DNA from: Scortum barcoo
Taxonomy: Eukaryota; Chordata; Actinopteri; Centrarchiformes; Terapontidae
Direction of reading: 5' to 3'
Length of the DNA stretch: 64,000 nt
Assembly (NCBI GenBank): GCA_023238725.1
Contig: CM041545.1
Location: forward strand, 11,377,782-11,441,781
Part shown: piece by piece, positions 27,785 through 42,600 of the stretch
Position numbering within the stretch: position 1 is the stretch's first letter
How the letters are laid out: every line of letters starts with the position of its first letter
Position numbers and translations under genes: made by a program
The notes under the pieces: model-generated
The model's input: only the letters and a program-made list of their open reading frames with translations
Databases searched by the model: none
What the model was told of the DNA's origin: nothing

Positions 27785-29099
27785 CCTCCTCTACTTTTGG
27801 GAGTGTAACTTCTTTACGAGCTAAAAGGGGATAAGTCTCACGAGCATATGCTTTTCCTTAACTAATTAAAGAGCTAAACATTAAATTAGGAATCCAGTCG
27901 GCCACTCATTTGTCATAAAGTGGCAGACTGTCACGAAAACCCAGACGCCTCCTCTATGTCTCTCCACCCCTCCTTACCATTTGTTGTTGTCACTAACTGT
28001 TCATTTCAGGCGATTTTCAGCGAAGGGTGCAGCCGTGCCTGTCTGACGTGTAGATGCCTCCGTGTGCCAGCACAGGTGTGCAGCTGGCAACCAGAGTCTC
28101 AAGCAGAAACAGTTCTGACAGCTGAAAACTAGCGTGATATCTCACTAACTGCTGATATCTCACTACTCACCACTTCAAAACACAAACATCATTCTACTGC
28201 ATTTTAATAGCAGCACAATGTGAAGTGAAGAGTGTGTGTGTGTGTGTGAGGGGCTGTTATGTGAGCAATTAGCAATTATTCAGGATACAGTGTGAATTTG
28301 AAGTTTCTGGAACAAGCAAGATGTGATTCATGGCCTCTGAGGACCAAAAAAACAAAGCAGATTGTCCTCTGTGAATACTAATTGTGCTGTGGCCCAGTTT
28401 AGAGGAAAACTTAGGGACAAAATGTTAACCTACACCCAGATGCCTGTAAAACAATGACGACTTTGTGCTTCACTATACACACTCCTAATGCCAATTTGCA
28501 GGATTCCACCTGTCTGAGAATTAGTTTCACAAGCAGTCTCAATGCGCAGCGTGGCATTATGTTCGCTTACAGCTGTCAGGCCTCCTCTGCACCTTGCGTC
28601 CATCTTCCGCGTGGGTGGTGGTGGTGGTTGGGGGGGTCTGGGGGGCTCTGTATTAGCTTTGATGAGAGCAAAACCCTGCAGCAGTCGGGGGGATCATTAT
28701 GGGAGCCACGTCTCCTGCAGTAGCTGGTAGCTGCAGCCCTCGCTGTGTTGCAGCTGCTGACAGGATGGAATTAAACCCAGTTTGAGCTCCGAGAGTGAAG
28801 GCCATGACCATGAGAAAATTTTACGGCGGGCTCTCAGACATCACAGCAGCCTATCATGAGGTCTGTCCTCAGCAAAACGTCCAGAATAGCATCAACTATC
28901 AAAGGAGTGTGAGAGTTGCAAGAATTGGGGAGGAATTGCAGAACATCCAGTGTAGAAATGTGCTCAATAATTGAGAATATGTATTGCCCTATTCTGTGTT
29001 TGCAGGTTTAGCTGTACTTGTGGGGACTTGTATGACAGCCAGAACTCTGAGGACATTTTGGGCTGGAAAGACATTTTTGCTAAATGTAAGTTATGACAG
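19266..29099. other. intergenic sequence, about 9.8 kb, no supported gene
   Basis: Mostly non-repetitive AT-rich DNA. A 123-codon open frame at 25690-26061 has no recognisable domain and no splice context. Complex blocks at about 19460-19720, 20000-20300 and 22560-22830 are candidate conserved non-coding elements. Simple repeats include CT/CA tracts at 27600-27643 and (AC)n at 27749-27782. Nothing else identified. Confidence 0.4.
27749..27782. repeat. (AC)n microsatellite, about 17 units
   Basis: A pure AC dinucleotide run, preceded 100 nt upstream by an interrupted CT/CA-rich tract at 27600-27643. Likely length-polymorphic. Confidence 0.95.
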
Positions 29100-29500
29100 T
29101 ACATACACATTTTGAGTCTTTTCTGGCTGCCTGGCAACTTCATAGTAACAACAAGACTCAAGTCACTGCGCTCAGGCAAGATTTAATTCAGTACATAATC
29201 CTTCTGTAAAACCACCTCATGTCATTTTCACATTTTGTGTATGGATTAAACAAACAATATATGACATGTTATCTATTTTTAGGGGATTGGATTTGGATTT
29301 TTTACATTTTTTATTTTATCTTTGGACAGATTAAAGTTTCCTCCCAAACCAAGTCCCAAGCTAAGCTAAGCTAAGCATGAATCTGGCTGTAGCGTCACAC
29401 TAAATGGACAGGCTCAAGAGTGGTATCGATTGTCTCATTGTAATCTCTGCTAGAAAGAGATAAGGGCATTTTCCAAAATCTCAAACTATTGCTTTTAAAC
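29100..29500 (+). mobile_element. teleost interspersed repeat with AGCTA-rich core
   Basis: The core agctaagctaagctaagc at 29359-29376 is followed by ctggctgtagcgtcacac, gagtggtatcgattgtctca and ttttccaaaatctcaaacta. The flank tatggattaaacaaacaata lies at 29240-29260. All fit a very common teleost repeat that I recognise from many fish loci. The copy is diverged. The 5' boundary is approximate. Confidence 0.65.
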
Positions 29501-32500
29501 AACGTCCTTAAAAAAAATAAATGTGAACAAAATACAGTCTAGAAGGTGTTCCCTTCTGTGGCCACAAAATGTACATCTGTAATTAAATTATGTCGGAATT
29601 GCGACCATATATTTGTTTTAAATGGTTTATATACAGGCATAAAAGCATAAAAAACATGCATGATGTATGTATGCCTGAAGGTTAAGTAGCTTGTGTTCAA
29701 TCTGTCTCACTCAGTAAACAAATGTGGGAAAAAATAGGGAAGGGTCACAGGTGATTAATTCACTACTGCGCTCAGAGTTTTCAGGAATAATAACAGAAGA
29801 ACAAGTCTGTTCTGCATTTTACGCATGACCCTGGAAGTAGGCTTGTCTCTCAGCCATCTGTCTTTGTTGACTCATTTTATGTCTCCCATATACCCACTTC
29901 TGTCTCTCCTCCGCTCTCTCTAATTCACCAGTTCCCTGTGATGATGTCTGCGGCGCCTGATGCAACGTGCTGGCATCCACACATTAATGCCAAAGTCAAC
30001 AGGAAGATGAAGGGGGCGAAATGATTTGCGCCGGACTGTGGAGTGGAGTGGAGTTAGACACCCTGGGGTTACATATGGAGGAAATTGGATCTAGAGGGAG
30101 TGAGAGTTGGCTGTGTGATGTCATATATTACAATGGATGGGAGGAAGGAGAAAGGTGGGATATCTCTCATTAATGGAGAGCCGCGAACACAGACGAGCTG
30201 CTGTGTAATATGACGACTGGCTGCAGGAGCCATAAAAACTCCAACAGGGTCTCATATGTAGGTGGCAGTAACTAACACAGCGGCATACAGTGTGGGCGTG
30301 ATTTACTGCCAGAGCTATGAATCTGCATTGAAGCTTGTAAAAAAGCACGACGGTCTTCATATTCTTGTCAGTATCTGTATTCTCTCTATATTTGTCTGTG
30401 TGACCTCTTTTAGTTTCGATTATTTATCACCGCTGCATTTCCCTGCGAGAGCGGCAGCAGTAGGCAAACAAAACGTCGGAGGCTGATAAGCACTGTGTGG
30501 TCTCCATTTTTGCTGTAAATAAAAGACGAATCAGTGTATTTGCTTTGACACAAAAATAGCTTTTGTACTGAGGCCCACATGGTTCTCTCGCTCAATGCAT
30601 TATTAATTATGTTGTGCTATGATAACACTGCAAGTGTCCAGGATGGGATGGGCTGGGACACAAAAAGAAAAATACTGCATTTGGCACCAAGATGCTCAGG
30701 CGACCAGGCTTTACGTTCAGCTTAATACTGATATTATTGTGTTAATTATTTAATAGCTGAACAGCTGTTTGATTCCCCACTGAGCATAAGCTTGCATCCA
30801 TTTCTCGTGCTTCGATTTGTTTTCGTGTTTCTGGAGGCGGGGGAGAAAAAACATGGCATGTCACAGCAAAAGAAAATGGAAGCAAATAAAAAAGATGTGA
30901 GTTTTTGCTTCAGTAGTAACAGTTGAAGTTCGCAGCATTATCAGTCTGACACACTCCCTTCGTTCCAGGATGCAAATTGGACCTGTACAGCTCAGTGCCA
31001 GTATCCTTGTCATTTCAATTGGGCTCATTTAGGCATAAACTGGCCTCAGAGAGAAAATGAAGCTGGGGAACACGGAATTAGCTGCAAGCCAAGTCACAAA
31101 GCATTCAGCACCTGAATTCTCAGCTAGGACAGATGGCAGAATTGCAGCACGATGGCACAAACATGCACGAAGACGGAGAGGAAGAGAGAGAGGAAGAACA
31201 CCACACACACACACTCACACACACAACACTCAGTGTTCCTTTAGGCGCATGGCCAAGAGACTCAGTGTTTCACGAGGATTAAAGTCTCCGTATGAAAACC
31301 TGTGACTGGACATGAGACGTCGGATCATGAGACATCGGTTCATGAGACATTGCCAAAACAGCTGTCGGGGGCTAGTCACAGTACCGGCAGTGAGTCACAG
31401 TTCCTGTCCACAGGCCGTGTAGTTTGTCATGATGTGAGGATGTTAAAAAGAGATTTTTAATTCAGCGACCATCGCGCTTTGCCCACCATGTTCCAGATCC
31501 TCCTCCACCCCAAACGTCACAGACCTCTGAGCTGTCGGACTTCATGCGCGGGTTGCGTTGGCAAAGCTGACGTCCCAGAACTGGTTACTGTTGTTTGAGG
31601 ATCATAAACATCTTTTTTGAACCACACCCAAATTTGTGCACCGGCATTAGCTGTACCCTGCTTAAGCTCCCCGGTTTCTCAGGGGCAGTGTTAATCCATC
31701 AATACTTAGATCTGTCTCCCCACTCTTCCATGATCCGAGATGATGAGCAGAGCTAATAAAAGCATGGGCAAACAGAAGCTGGTGATAACACATTATCCTC
31801 GCCATCTAATCCCCCTTCTAATTAGAGATGCTGACTTAGACCGAGAAAAAAACAACAAAACAGGGAAAAATGAAAAGAGACAGTGCCAGACAACCACAAG
31901 CCAATTAAAGGTCCATTCTGGCATATTTGTATGTTTATGGCCATTATTTACACATCACACACTTTAGCATTAATGTCTACCATTTTCCTGAGGACACCAG
32001 AAGTTTTTAGATTGATTGCATTCCTTCCAGTCACTTTGAGTGCTTCATGAAACTTTATTAATTTGCAGAGCAAAAATAAATGGCTAAAATAAAAAATAAA
32101 ATAAAGTAATGGCTTGCAATAGGTAATCCATCACAGTGAACTTAGATTTTAAGCTTTTTTTTTCTGGTGAGAGGTATTTTATGCTATTAGCCAGGACTGC
32201 TCTCTCCTCGTTGGAGCGTTCATGGACACCGACTTCCAAGACCGCAGGCAGCCAGACAGCTAGTATTTATTTTTATCTGCTTCATGGCAAACTGACAAAG
32301 AATTATTACTCAGCCCTGCAGCTCTACAGAACCTTTCAGCCTCTTTTAGCTCAATGTTATGTTTTTCTAGTATGATAATTCTGCTCTCATGAGTGTTGTT
32401 TCTAGCTGCAGCAGCTGTTTTCTAACAAAATACGATATCTGCAGAACCTAGCAGCAGACTGACAAAGGCTCTCTGAGCTCCCTTCAGCACATCACCAGGA

Positions 32501-33066
32501 AGAGCTTTGGTGAGAGTTCCCGTTCATAGCATTATCACAATAAAGAAGACAAAAAAAGAAATGTGATGCCGATATCAGGATCAGAGAGTCAGAATTATTT
32601 CCAAGATTTATTTCCAAGTAAGTTTTCACATACAAAGATTGTGACCTGTTATGTTGGTGCATAACAATAAACATAGGAAAACTTGAAAGAAAGTATTTAA
32701 AGACAGCATGAAGTAAATATAAAATACTTAATAAAACATAAACAAATAAAATATGTACATTGTGTCATCAAAATGAAATGAGAGAAGTGATCAAATTGCT
32801 TGTATTGACATTTCAGTGATGGGAATTTAAGAAAAAAATAAAACAAAGAAATGATAAAGAGACACTATAAGATTATTACTATACTATATTATACTAATAT
32901 ATATAGTAATATATTATATTATATTACTATATTATTATTAGTTAACCTAGTGAGGAGGAGAAGGCTGCTTTTGTTTTTTTACTTTCACCATTTCCCTCTT
33001 TTTCTCACCATTTCATCACTTCCTCAGTATCAAATGTGGCATGAAGGTGGCATCACGCTATGTATT
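29501..33066. other. intergenic sequence, no supported gene
   Basis: No coding gene recognised. Includes a short AC-rich tract near 31200-31225 and an ATATT-rich low-complexity patch at about 32878-32945. The rest is unique DNA. Confidence 0.4.
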
Positions 33067-33080
33067 TGTGTGTGTGCGTG

Positions 33081-33112
<32 letters not shown>
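33067..33112. repeat. (TG)n microsatellite with two CG interruptions
   Basis: A TG run of 46 bp, interrupted twice by CG in its first half and then pure. Followed by pyrimidine-rich sequence (33180-33480) with no gene. Confidence 0.95.
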
Positions 33113-36100
33113 CATATCTGTCACTTTTTGAGAAAGACAAGGGTAAGGTAGAGAGATGCTCCTGGTGACACCATCCACCCCTGTCACTCACCTCTCCTCC
33201 CCCATTATCTTTGCTCAGTCACTCCACCACCTCTCCCTCCACTTTCTCTGGCTCCACTCTGTTTTGTCTTTCAGTGAACATTTATTGCTCTGCTGAATTT
33301 AAATCCCCCTCTCTCCCCTTGCACTGCATATTCTCCACTTCCCTCTGACTCTTTGTTTGCTTTCCCTATCTGTGTATTTTTTTTTTTACACCGACCACCA
33401 ATTTTCTCTCACTCCCCTTTTATATTCCATCACCCACTGTGATTGTCTGCCGCTTCTCATCTTCCCTCTGTATGGGTGGACATCTCTTCTTCCTTTATGT
33501 GGGCAAGTGAGCTGAGGGTTCGGATGTTGTGGTATTACAGCAAGTAAGGCACAATTGCACTATGAGACAGGGAGGAGTTCTGTGAGATGTCAATCCATTA
33601 CTGTCGTGCAACACAAGATAGAAGTGACAAGACACCATCAATCAGTTACAAAATACAACTTATTTCTAGAAATGTGATAACCTAACTATTACTAACAAAC
33701 TAATCAATCCAGCATTATGTCAATGGAAAATGTGCACCAGCACTATAGTATTTTATGGATGAAGAGGTGTGGTCATGACTTAAATTAAATTATGTAAAGC
33801 CATATAACTTGAAGTCACTAGCACATTCAAATATGTCTACAAATTAGGAAAATATATTTACATTGATTTAATGCAATCAAACTTAAATAATTACATAAGT
33901 ACATTGTAACTGAATTGTTTAGATATGACATCCAGGAATAAGGCATTGCAGGGGTTAGGGTTTTAACTAATAAGAATGCAAACTGTGGGCATTAAAGAAA
34001 CAGAAAAACAGCTGAGTTACAATGACTCACATTTGTGTGACCTGGGGAGGCATGGCAGCTGCATTTTCAAAAAGAGGCTACTTTTGTGAGTTTCACAAGT
34101 TAACTTGCCCAAGCTGCTGATGTTGTGAAGATACTTTGCTGAGCCCAGAGAAAAGACTGGAGACGAAGACGGCCTAGCGAAGGCTTTTTGAGGTGTCACT
34201 TATGCATCTCTCTCTCCAAGGGACAAATTGAAGCACATTTACTTGGACAAATCCTCCTCAAACCCTGGCTGACGCCCAGTGTCAAGAGTTGTAAAAGTTT
34301 TAGAGAGCTATGAAGGGATTGATCTCTAATTGGCTCAGCATGCTTTGCAGTAAAAGCACTCCCAGAGACTTTTATATCTTATGGACAGTAACAGGAAACA
34401 CAGATCAGAGATGTCAAATGGTAAAAGCACAGCAGGCGAGGAGGTGCTCTCAAGGCTGCATCCAATAAACCAGAATTGGTATTTTTGTGTCATCACTGTT
34501 TATCTCTTTTCCCATATCCTGGCTGTCACCCCACCCACCTCCCAAGACTGAGACAACTCACCATTCGTTTATTATTCTTTGCTGCTGATGGAGTCTGTGA
34601 GACAACCAGACAGGCCCAGAGGGTGGTGATGTGAGGCCTATCATCCTCCGCTGATACACAATGCTACAACTGTGTCGACTGCAGGTTCAGCAGTTCAACA
34701 ATATACGCCCGCTGGACAAGAAAAGAGAGGGGCTCCATGTTTTCATACCTGGAGTATCTTATATATCACAGTTATAGCTCTCCGAGGCAGCGTTCTGTCT
34801 GAACTCTCTGCTGGTGTAATGTAACGTGCCTATATCAGCCAGCTGAAAGCAGCATTAGCAGACAATATAAGCTTAATGAAGGCAGCGGATACTCCTGTGG
34901 GGACGCGCAGCTTTCCCTCCGACAGCAGAGAGGAATCTCAAGTTACCCCGAGGCGGAGAGGAGCCTGTCCACTCTCACCCCAGGCAAACACTCATCCTCT
35001 CTCTCCTCTCCATCCCTCACCAAACGCCTCATTGTCTGGCTCAGGAAAAGCGTTGATGTCTCCCTACGTCTCTGTTCTCTGTCCGAGTTTGAAGGGTTGT
35101 GCAACTTGGATCGGGTGCGAAACAGCTGTATTTATGTAGCAGTTGCGTATTCAACTCTTGCCTTATGAGTGAGGCACAAACCAGCATTTTTTTGGCTCCA
35201 ATAAACCATTTATTCTGGTAACACAGCCAACTTCCTGGTAACAAGCTACAGAATAAAGTACTGATATTTATTTTACATGAGAGCAAAACAAAAATTCAGT
35301 ACATGTACCTGACAGCATCCCGCAGCCAACTTCATGGTAACAAGCTCCAGAAACAAGTTACGTCACAGAGATTTCTTATGGAGCTACAGCCATGCTAACA
35401 AAGCCACTGATATGGTGGCACGCCTAATAAATTACTCGTGTTTATAACAGAGAAATTTTCCGTGATAATTGGGAGCTCGTTTTAACATGCAGAAATACAC
35501 TTTACAAACAAAACAAATGCATTAAAGTATTTTAAAGGTGCATGTATGGATCAGCCTGCTATGGGGCAGATCAGATGACGCACATTTCTGCACTTCTGAA
35601 TGCCCACTTGTTCACAGATCAACCATAAACCAAGAAAATACCCCACTATTCACATTGTTAAACTACTAGTTTAACTACATGTAGTTCACTAACACTAGTT
35701 ACACAGATTAAATTAAATCAAATGAATAACACATTGTAAAGAAATGTGAAATCATTAACTTTACTCTACATGTATCTGTAGATAAACATTAGCTGCAAAC
35801 ATTTACTACAGTTTACCACAAACAGTGAGTATAAGTGTAACTTCTGCTTTGCCTCTCCAAATATGTTTTATATTGAAATCATTTAAAGGGTTATGTTAAT
35901 TCAAAATAACATTTTCCTGTATCATAATGTGAGAGCTAACTAGCTACAACGCAATAAAAGAACACATTTCTTCTCTTTTCCCATATCTTCCTCATAGTTT
36001 GGGAACATGTAGCTTTAGCCTCAGTCTTTAGCTTCACGCCATGTATGTAGCAATCAAGAGCATGTTGAAGACCCTTTAACGGGGTCTTTTTAAAACGATC

Positions 36101-36349
36101 CAGCAGAGTTCTCAGATGCGATGTGATTTGAGCCCGCAGAATGGACGGTCACCCGTAATGAGAAGGCTGGGTTTTTTTTTTTCCTGCCTCTGTCTGAAAT
36201 CAGGGAACCATTATTCCAAATACTATGCATTTCAAGTGGTAAATCTGCCACTGTACGCTGCCATGTTAGAGTGGAAGCTCAATCGGGATAGCAACAGTCG
36301 CTAAGGGGTTAGGGATGGGTGAAGGGTCAATTATAGACACTTTACAGAC
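33113..36349. other. intergenic sequence with a degenerate local duplication
   Basis: A diverged duplicated segment of about 35 bp (agccaacttc[c/a]tggtaacaagct) occurs at 35225 and 35323, spaced 98 bp apart. No gene is visible. The 34880-35140 open frame is GC-richer than its surroundings but has no recognisable similarity. Confidence 0.4.
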
Positions 36350-36620
36350 ACATCACTTTAACCCGACCGAAAGATTGCTAGAATATTTTACTCAAGTAAA
36401 AGCAGAATTACTTGCATAATGTATGCATAATAATAAAACTATGACATTTAACAACACCTTCAGACTACAAAACATTTAGCATGTTAGAGACTCTTGACTT
36501 GACATGTGGCAAAGTACAATACTTGGGTAGAAAATAAAGTTTGTGATTTTCAAAAAATACTAAGTGCACAAAATACAACTCTGATTCAGAAACAAGGATA
36601 AATGTAATTTATTACTTCCA
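36350..36620 (-). mobile_element. diverged teleost interspersed repeat, related to 17090-17590
   Basis: It begins near actcaagtaaaagcagaatta and ends near ttattacttccacccc. These two phrases are typical of the same family as the copy at 17.1-17.6 kb, in the opposite orientation. The middle is degraded. Confidence 0.45.
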
Positions 36621-39600
36621 CCCCCTTTAACAATAGGATTTACTGTATTTACTATAATGAATTATTCACAGACTGAAGATAGACCTTAGAAGAAAAGAAA
36701 AGCCATCTTGTGTTGTCATAGAAGTTATTGCATTCAATCCCCTGCCCGCAGAGCTTGAGGGCAAAGACACTTTTTGTCTCATCAAAAAAAAAGGAGCAAC
36801 ACTCAGCACTGTCTAAAGATTCGTAAAGGCTCCTAATGATGCCCAATGTGATGCAAATTACTCATTCATAGCCGCTGCCTGGCTTCGCCTAGAAAGGATG
36901 GGGGGAAAAACTCAGACCTAATGATGTTTGGATGGAATCTCTGTTCTGCATTAGGGCTCACATTCATTTGCAAACACAATATCTTTTTTATGCCACTGCA
37001 ACTAAATCAAACACAGAAAGGAATCCTGTTGAAGCCTGCAGACGCTTGTTTGAATTACATTAGAAATTCTATTTCAAAATGAGTGGTCTACAGTGCTCGG
37101 CCTGCTCATCATCACGCTGACAATTTACCTCCCCTGCCTTTTTGAAGGAGCTGAGGAAGCTGAGCGGATGGTGTCAGATTCATTCACAGAAGTATTGGTG
37201 CAGTTTAATATTACATGCTCTGGGCATCAAGTTGGGGTTGGGCTGTGTATGCACATCAAAACTGCACTATCAAAATCAATTCTGCACTGCCTTGTTCCCA
37301 CACACGCCGAATAAACAATCACAGGCAAAAGAGAATAGCGAGAGTCTTTGGCAAGATGAAGCAGGATTCATTTACTCAGTGTCCAGTCGGAGCAATAGAT
37401 AGTGAAAACATCTATCTGTTCCCTGCCAGCTGTACATCAGCACACTCTTATGTGATGCAGATCTGTCAACACAAATCTGACTCAGGCAGGCACTCTGTTC
37501 TCAGACAGCGCTGATATATGAAGATGTCAGTAAGAGAGCCACAACTTCCTCCTGTAAAATGAAAAAAATATGTCTTGTCAAAAGGCAGCTCTGCAGGGTT
37601 ATGTTGATTCACTCTGCTCACTGTGCAGCCTCCTGAAATAATAGCGAGGCGGTGATTTTACAGAGTAATCGCAACTGTTTGACGCCTCAAGCCGGATGAG
37701 AGTTTGTCTGCGGGCATGCTGTACTAATGCTGAATTAAGATCCCTGTTCAACAGCCCCTACTGGTTTAAGTGAGGCTAAATGGCAGAGAAGTGTGCAATC
37801 AGCAGATTCAGTCCAGCCTGGTCTCACCAAAGGGTGTATGAATAACGCACAAATGTATTATAAGTCATTAGGCGTGTTATCACAACTCATTTTTTGTCAC
37901 TTGTCATTTCACGCCATTTAGTCTGACTTACACTGTGCAGAACCGCTGTGTCATTTAAGGCGTCAGAGAAAAAAAAATGACAGGTGGCATATAGAGATTT
38001 GACATTTGACATGTACGTTTTTTTTTTTTTTCCAGTCCTCAGGGCTGGACTGAGGATCAACCTGGTGTTTTTGGCCCAGACGAGCACCACACATTTCATC
38101 AATCTTTAAGGCCCCCCCCCCCCCGACCACTACAAAGGTGAGTAGGACCAGTGCAAGTAGACCAGTTTACTCACCTGCTCTTGACTGACTGAGTACACAC
38201 TATCCATACTCAAGCAGAAGTACAAGTGTCTGTCAAAGAAAAAGCTCTGCTGGAAATCAAAGCATCATTTGAATTTATTTGATTAAATGGAAGTATACAA
38301 GTATACAACCTTAAATTCACTGTACAGTGTATTTTCATTCATATGCAAAAAGTAAAAGAAGAGAAGAAATCAAATAAATGTATTATAAATACATGATATA
38401 GTGTCAGTAATAAAAGATGATGCAGATTTGTATCGATTTCATACTCACCCAGCCAAAAGACTGCCTGCCCTGTCAACCCCTTAAACAACAATGAACCACA
38501 GAAGTGAGGGAATCCTGAATTATTAACAAAAAAATCAAAATGATATCGTCCACCAGGAAAATGTCCGGGCCAGATTACCAGTCCATTGCTGGGGAGCCTG
38601 GTGGAAAACAGTGTAGGATCTGTGACATTTGTTGTTTATTTACAGACACACTGATACTAATAAATGTTCAAGCTTGCATGTACTACAAATGAAGAAATGG
38701 CTGCACTGTAGTACTCGTTTTCTTTAATGTTTTTGAAGAGCAGCTGCTCATTTGCTAGCTAGCATCTTTGTGACTCTGTAAAGAGGGCAGCTGCATGTCT
38801 AGCCTACAGGAAAGGGGGAGGGGTGTCTCAACTGTACCGTAGCACCGGGGTCTCTCTCACTCTCTCTCTCGTCACAGTATTTGTGTTAAATTTTGTGAGG
38901 GGGTGAATGCTCCTGTGTGCATGCCAACAAGCAAGATGGATGCTGGCTGCTACACAGGTGTAATTGGATCATGCACCTGCCTTTGCTGCGGTCACTGATC
39001 TCTTCCCCTGTGGGGCCCAATATCCAGGGAGGCAGAGCTGGGAGACTGAGCTCCCATTGATTTTACCCTCAAACTGATCATGACTCTTTAGGCACATGTG
39101 ATCAACATTAATCTGTGGTGCCGCATGATGGAATGGCTAACGAGGGTTCAGCCGCTCCTCGCAATAGCTCTTCATTCGGTGCAGATTCAGCCCTAAATGA
39201 GATGCTCATGGCTGCAGTTAAGCTGCTCCACTGTCTGCACACAATCGATGAACTTGTATGCTGACATTTAGCTTGATTAGCGTTGAGGCTGATGATCAAT
39301 GATGCAGCACAAAGACTGAGAGGAAATGGGACAGAATGTGGCCTGTGATCTTAAAGGGTTTTTGCATCTGAAAAGAGATTTTTGTCTCAAACTAGGTCGA
39401 ATTACAATGAAAAGGAAATCAACCTTTTTGTCTGCGGTGGCCTATCGTAGAAGAAAGCCTTTGCAGGGATTCATTTTGAGAACCACCAAACCACAGTTTA
39501 TTTACGTTGAATTCAGAATTCATTGCAGTGCCAGCATTTCAAAATGTCACTCTCCATCATCTGACTGCTGACTGTGTGGTGACTCTGCTCTCATACCATC

Positions 39601-42600
39601 TCACATTCAAAATAATGGCATGCGATGAGAAGGCACTCTCGACAGCTGCACTATATTCATACTTCACTCACAGAAAATGTGGTTTCTCTGCAGTATATCA
39701 TTGAATTTAATCAATTATTTATTCCACTAACTGTCAAACACAGTAATCATAGCATACCCTGCTGTGTATCTATATTTTTTGTATTTTAATGTTGCTACAA
39801 AATAATGCAAACTTCAGACAATATATAGAAAAATAAGGTCACTCCAGGAGAACATCAGAGAGTAAATATACACATAGTGACATCTCTTTCATGGTTATAT
39901 TTCAAATGAATTCATAAAGCAAAAATACATAGTCAGGCAGCTATTTGGAACCAAAGGTGATTTGTCCCCCTGGATGACATTTACTTGGCTTTAATGGCAC
40001 TCCCACAGTCCCAGAGGACTGCACTGCCTGGGGGGGGGCATCCACAAAGCAAACAGTTAAACAGCATCATTATCATCCATGGTGCCAGGCAAACTCATTT
40101 CATTTTTAATGTCGAAAAGGTGTGTCTGTTTGTGTGTGGCACAAAGGCGATAAATAAGTAAAAGGGAATTGCATTTAGATAGGCAAGCTGCTGACTTTCT
40201 ATGTAACTGTGTGTGTGTGTGGCTTGTATGTATATACTGTGCTTTGGAATATGTGGCGAATATATATGTGACAAAATGAATGCAATGTAGTGAGTCTGAT
40301 TTTGGTCCATGTGGACATTATGCATGTGTGTGAAGCACAAGATATGAAGAAATGATTTGTTTCCAGTCAGATGTTTCCAGACAGGACATGTATGCACATG
40401 CATGTGCATACACTCAATTTGTGTGAATTCTGCTCAGAGTGGCTCAACAATTCTAGAGTCTTCAACAATTTTGTTGCACAGTGATTTAGATGTAATATGC
40501 ATGCCTTCATTTTTTTGATAGGCTTGAAAAATGTTTTTTAAAAATGTGTGTTGGACCTCACCCCAAGCCAAGACAGTACCCCTGAATAGCCATCTTTTTC
40601 ATATCTGGGAGTTCCACCAGATACTGCTTGATTTCACTCTTTTTTCAATGATGCTCTTTGACCGGCTGCAGAAGTTGCCTCAGGCACCCAAAGCAGAAAT
40701 ATTACAACCATGATGAATATCGAAAAAATGCAGTGTGGGGTTTTTAACAAGTGCTTATACACGGTGTATTAGGATGATGAATTCCCCTGCCTGGGCACCC
40801 TCCAGATACAGCACAAAAAAAAAAGATGAAAACTATGTCACACACAGAGAAAGAGAGCGAGGATAGACAGTGATATAAAAAAGAGGGAAAATACCAGGGT
40901 TTCTGCACGGCGTCTGAACTTGATTAAGGATGCGCTGTCAAGGAAAGGTTGACAAAATATTAGGTGCTGTTTATAACACACTGCATTCAATACAACACAA
41001 TACATTCAATGCTAATGTACTCCAATATGGCACTACAAACAACTCAGACGTTACAAAAGAGTCACATCACTGAACAAAAGCCAGACATTATAAGCTTTAC
41101 ACAGGTGCTTTAACGTTGGACAGGTGTTCACGAGATTGTTACCACCCCCTGCAGGTACCGCTGACATCGACTGTCAGAAACAGCCTGTAAATACTAAAGA
41201 TGCAGATAAAAGCCAGACCTCCTTTGGATGTTAGAAAGTTTATCCTCATCCTCCTCTGTCTGATTTATGGGCCGTCTTCATTTCTACACAGAGGGGATTT
41301 TTTTTTTCCTCTGGTTTCTATGGCACCCCGGTGTTCAAGCCAATGGAACTTGCAGTCGCCACTTTGAAGTTGTAACACTCACACTGTGATGTCTCAGAGT
41401 AGCAAATACATCACTATAATCCGAATGCTCCCTTTGATGGGCTTTGAAACACTGTTTAACTGAACTCCACGGCGCGAGTGTATAATGTTCATGTAGGAAT
41501 CCTGAGCCGCATTCAAATCACTATTAAACCGAGAGGGCAGTTTTTACTCTCAAGAACAAATCACACATATTCACCCCCATAAATCACCGCAAGCAGCCTG
41601 AGAAAGTTTCCCAGCACCAACTTTGAATACTAAGTCACTTTTTCTTGTCTACTCATCTCGGCATTCATTTTCTTGTGGGTGTGCGCCGTTCAACCAATTT
41701 CACTCGTGATGTATAATTGAACAATTTATGTATGAAACTGTTTTGCAGTGTCAGACTTGCAAATGCAATTTCCAGACAATAATAATTCGTGAGACATAAT
41801 TTGCCGTGTGAGATCAATCAAATCTTGTGTACTGATTGAGGTTCTAACAAACAGACTCAACACCTCATATATCCTATACAGTTGTGAAAATATAACCGCC
41901 ATAAACCGTAAATGGATTCATGGTTTGCAAGCTGTTTTGCTTAAACCTGTGCATCCTAACAGTAGAGACAAGCTTTCACAATCCCATCTTTCATTTTGGC
42001 TAAAGTGCAAAACATCTCCTACTTATCTACACATCCAGCAGATAAGGAGCACATGTCTCTGGCCATCCAATATTCACTCTCCTTTTACCAACTTTCTACC
42101 AACTCCCGGTTGACGTATCTGTCTCAATAGCTGCTAAATGCACCCTTATGTTTCCCAGCTAGTTGCTAACTTTGTCTATCTGCTGCTTGGTTGCTGAGCA
42201 GGAGGCACACATTGAGTTTATCAGAGATTTTTGCTCAAAACTGTCTAATAATGATGATGATGGAGCAGTGAGAGTAAACCGAAACAATCCGTCTCTTAGA
42301 TCATTGTAAAATCAAACCAATAAAGTCAAAGATGCTAAAATAGCCTGTAGAACTGAAAGGGACTGCAAAGTTGGGGGATAGATACCTGTGAGTTTGTTAT
42401 CACAGGCAACACCTTTCCCCACATTTGATGATGGCATTTACATTAATTGCATGTACAAACAACAATCAATCGTGTAAAAGTCTCATTATTCCCCTTTGCT
42501 CCCACAGTTTTTTGCTTGTGCACACTTTAACAGCTGAATTCTCCACACATCTACGCTAACACACATTAAAATTAATGCTAAATCGCACTGCGCTGACCTT

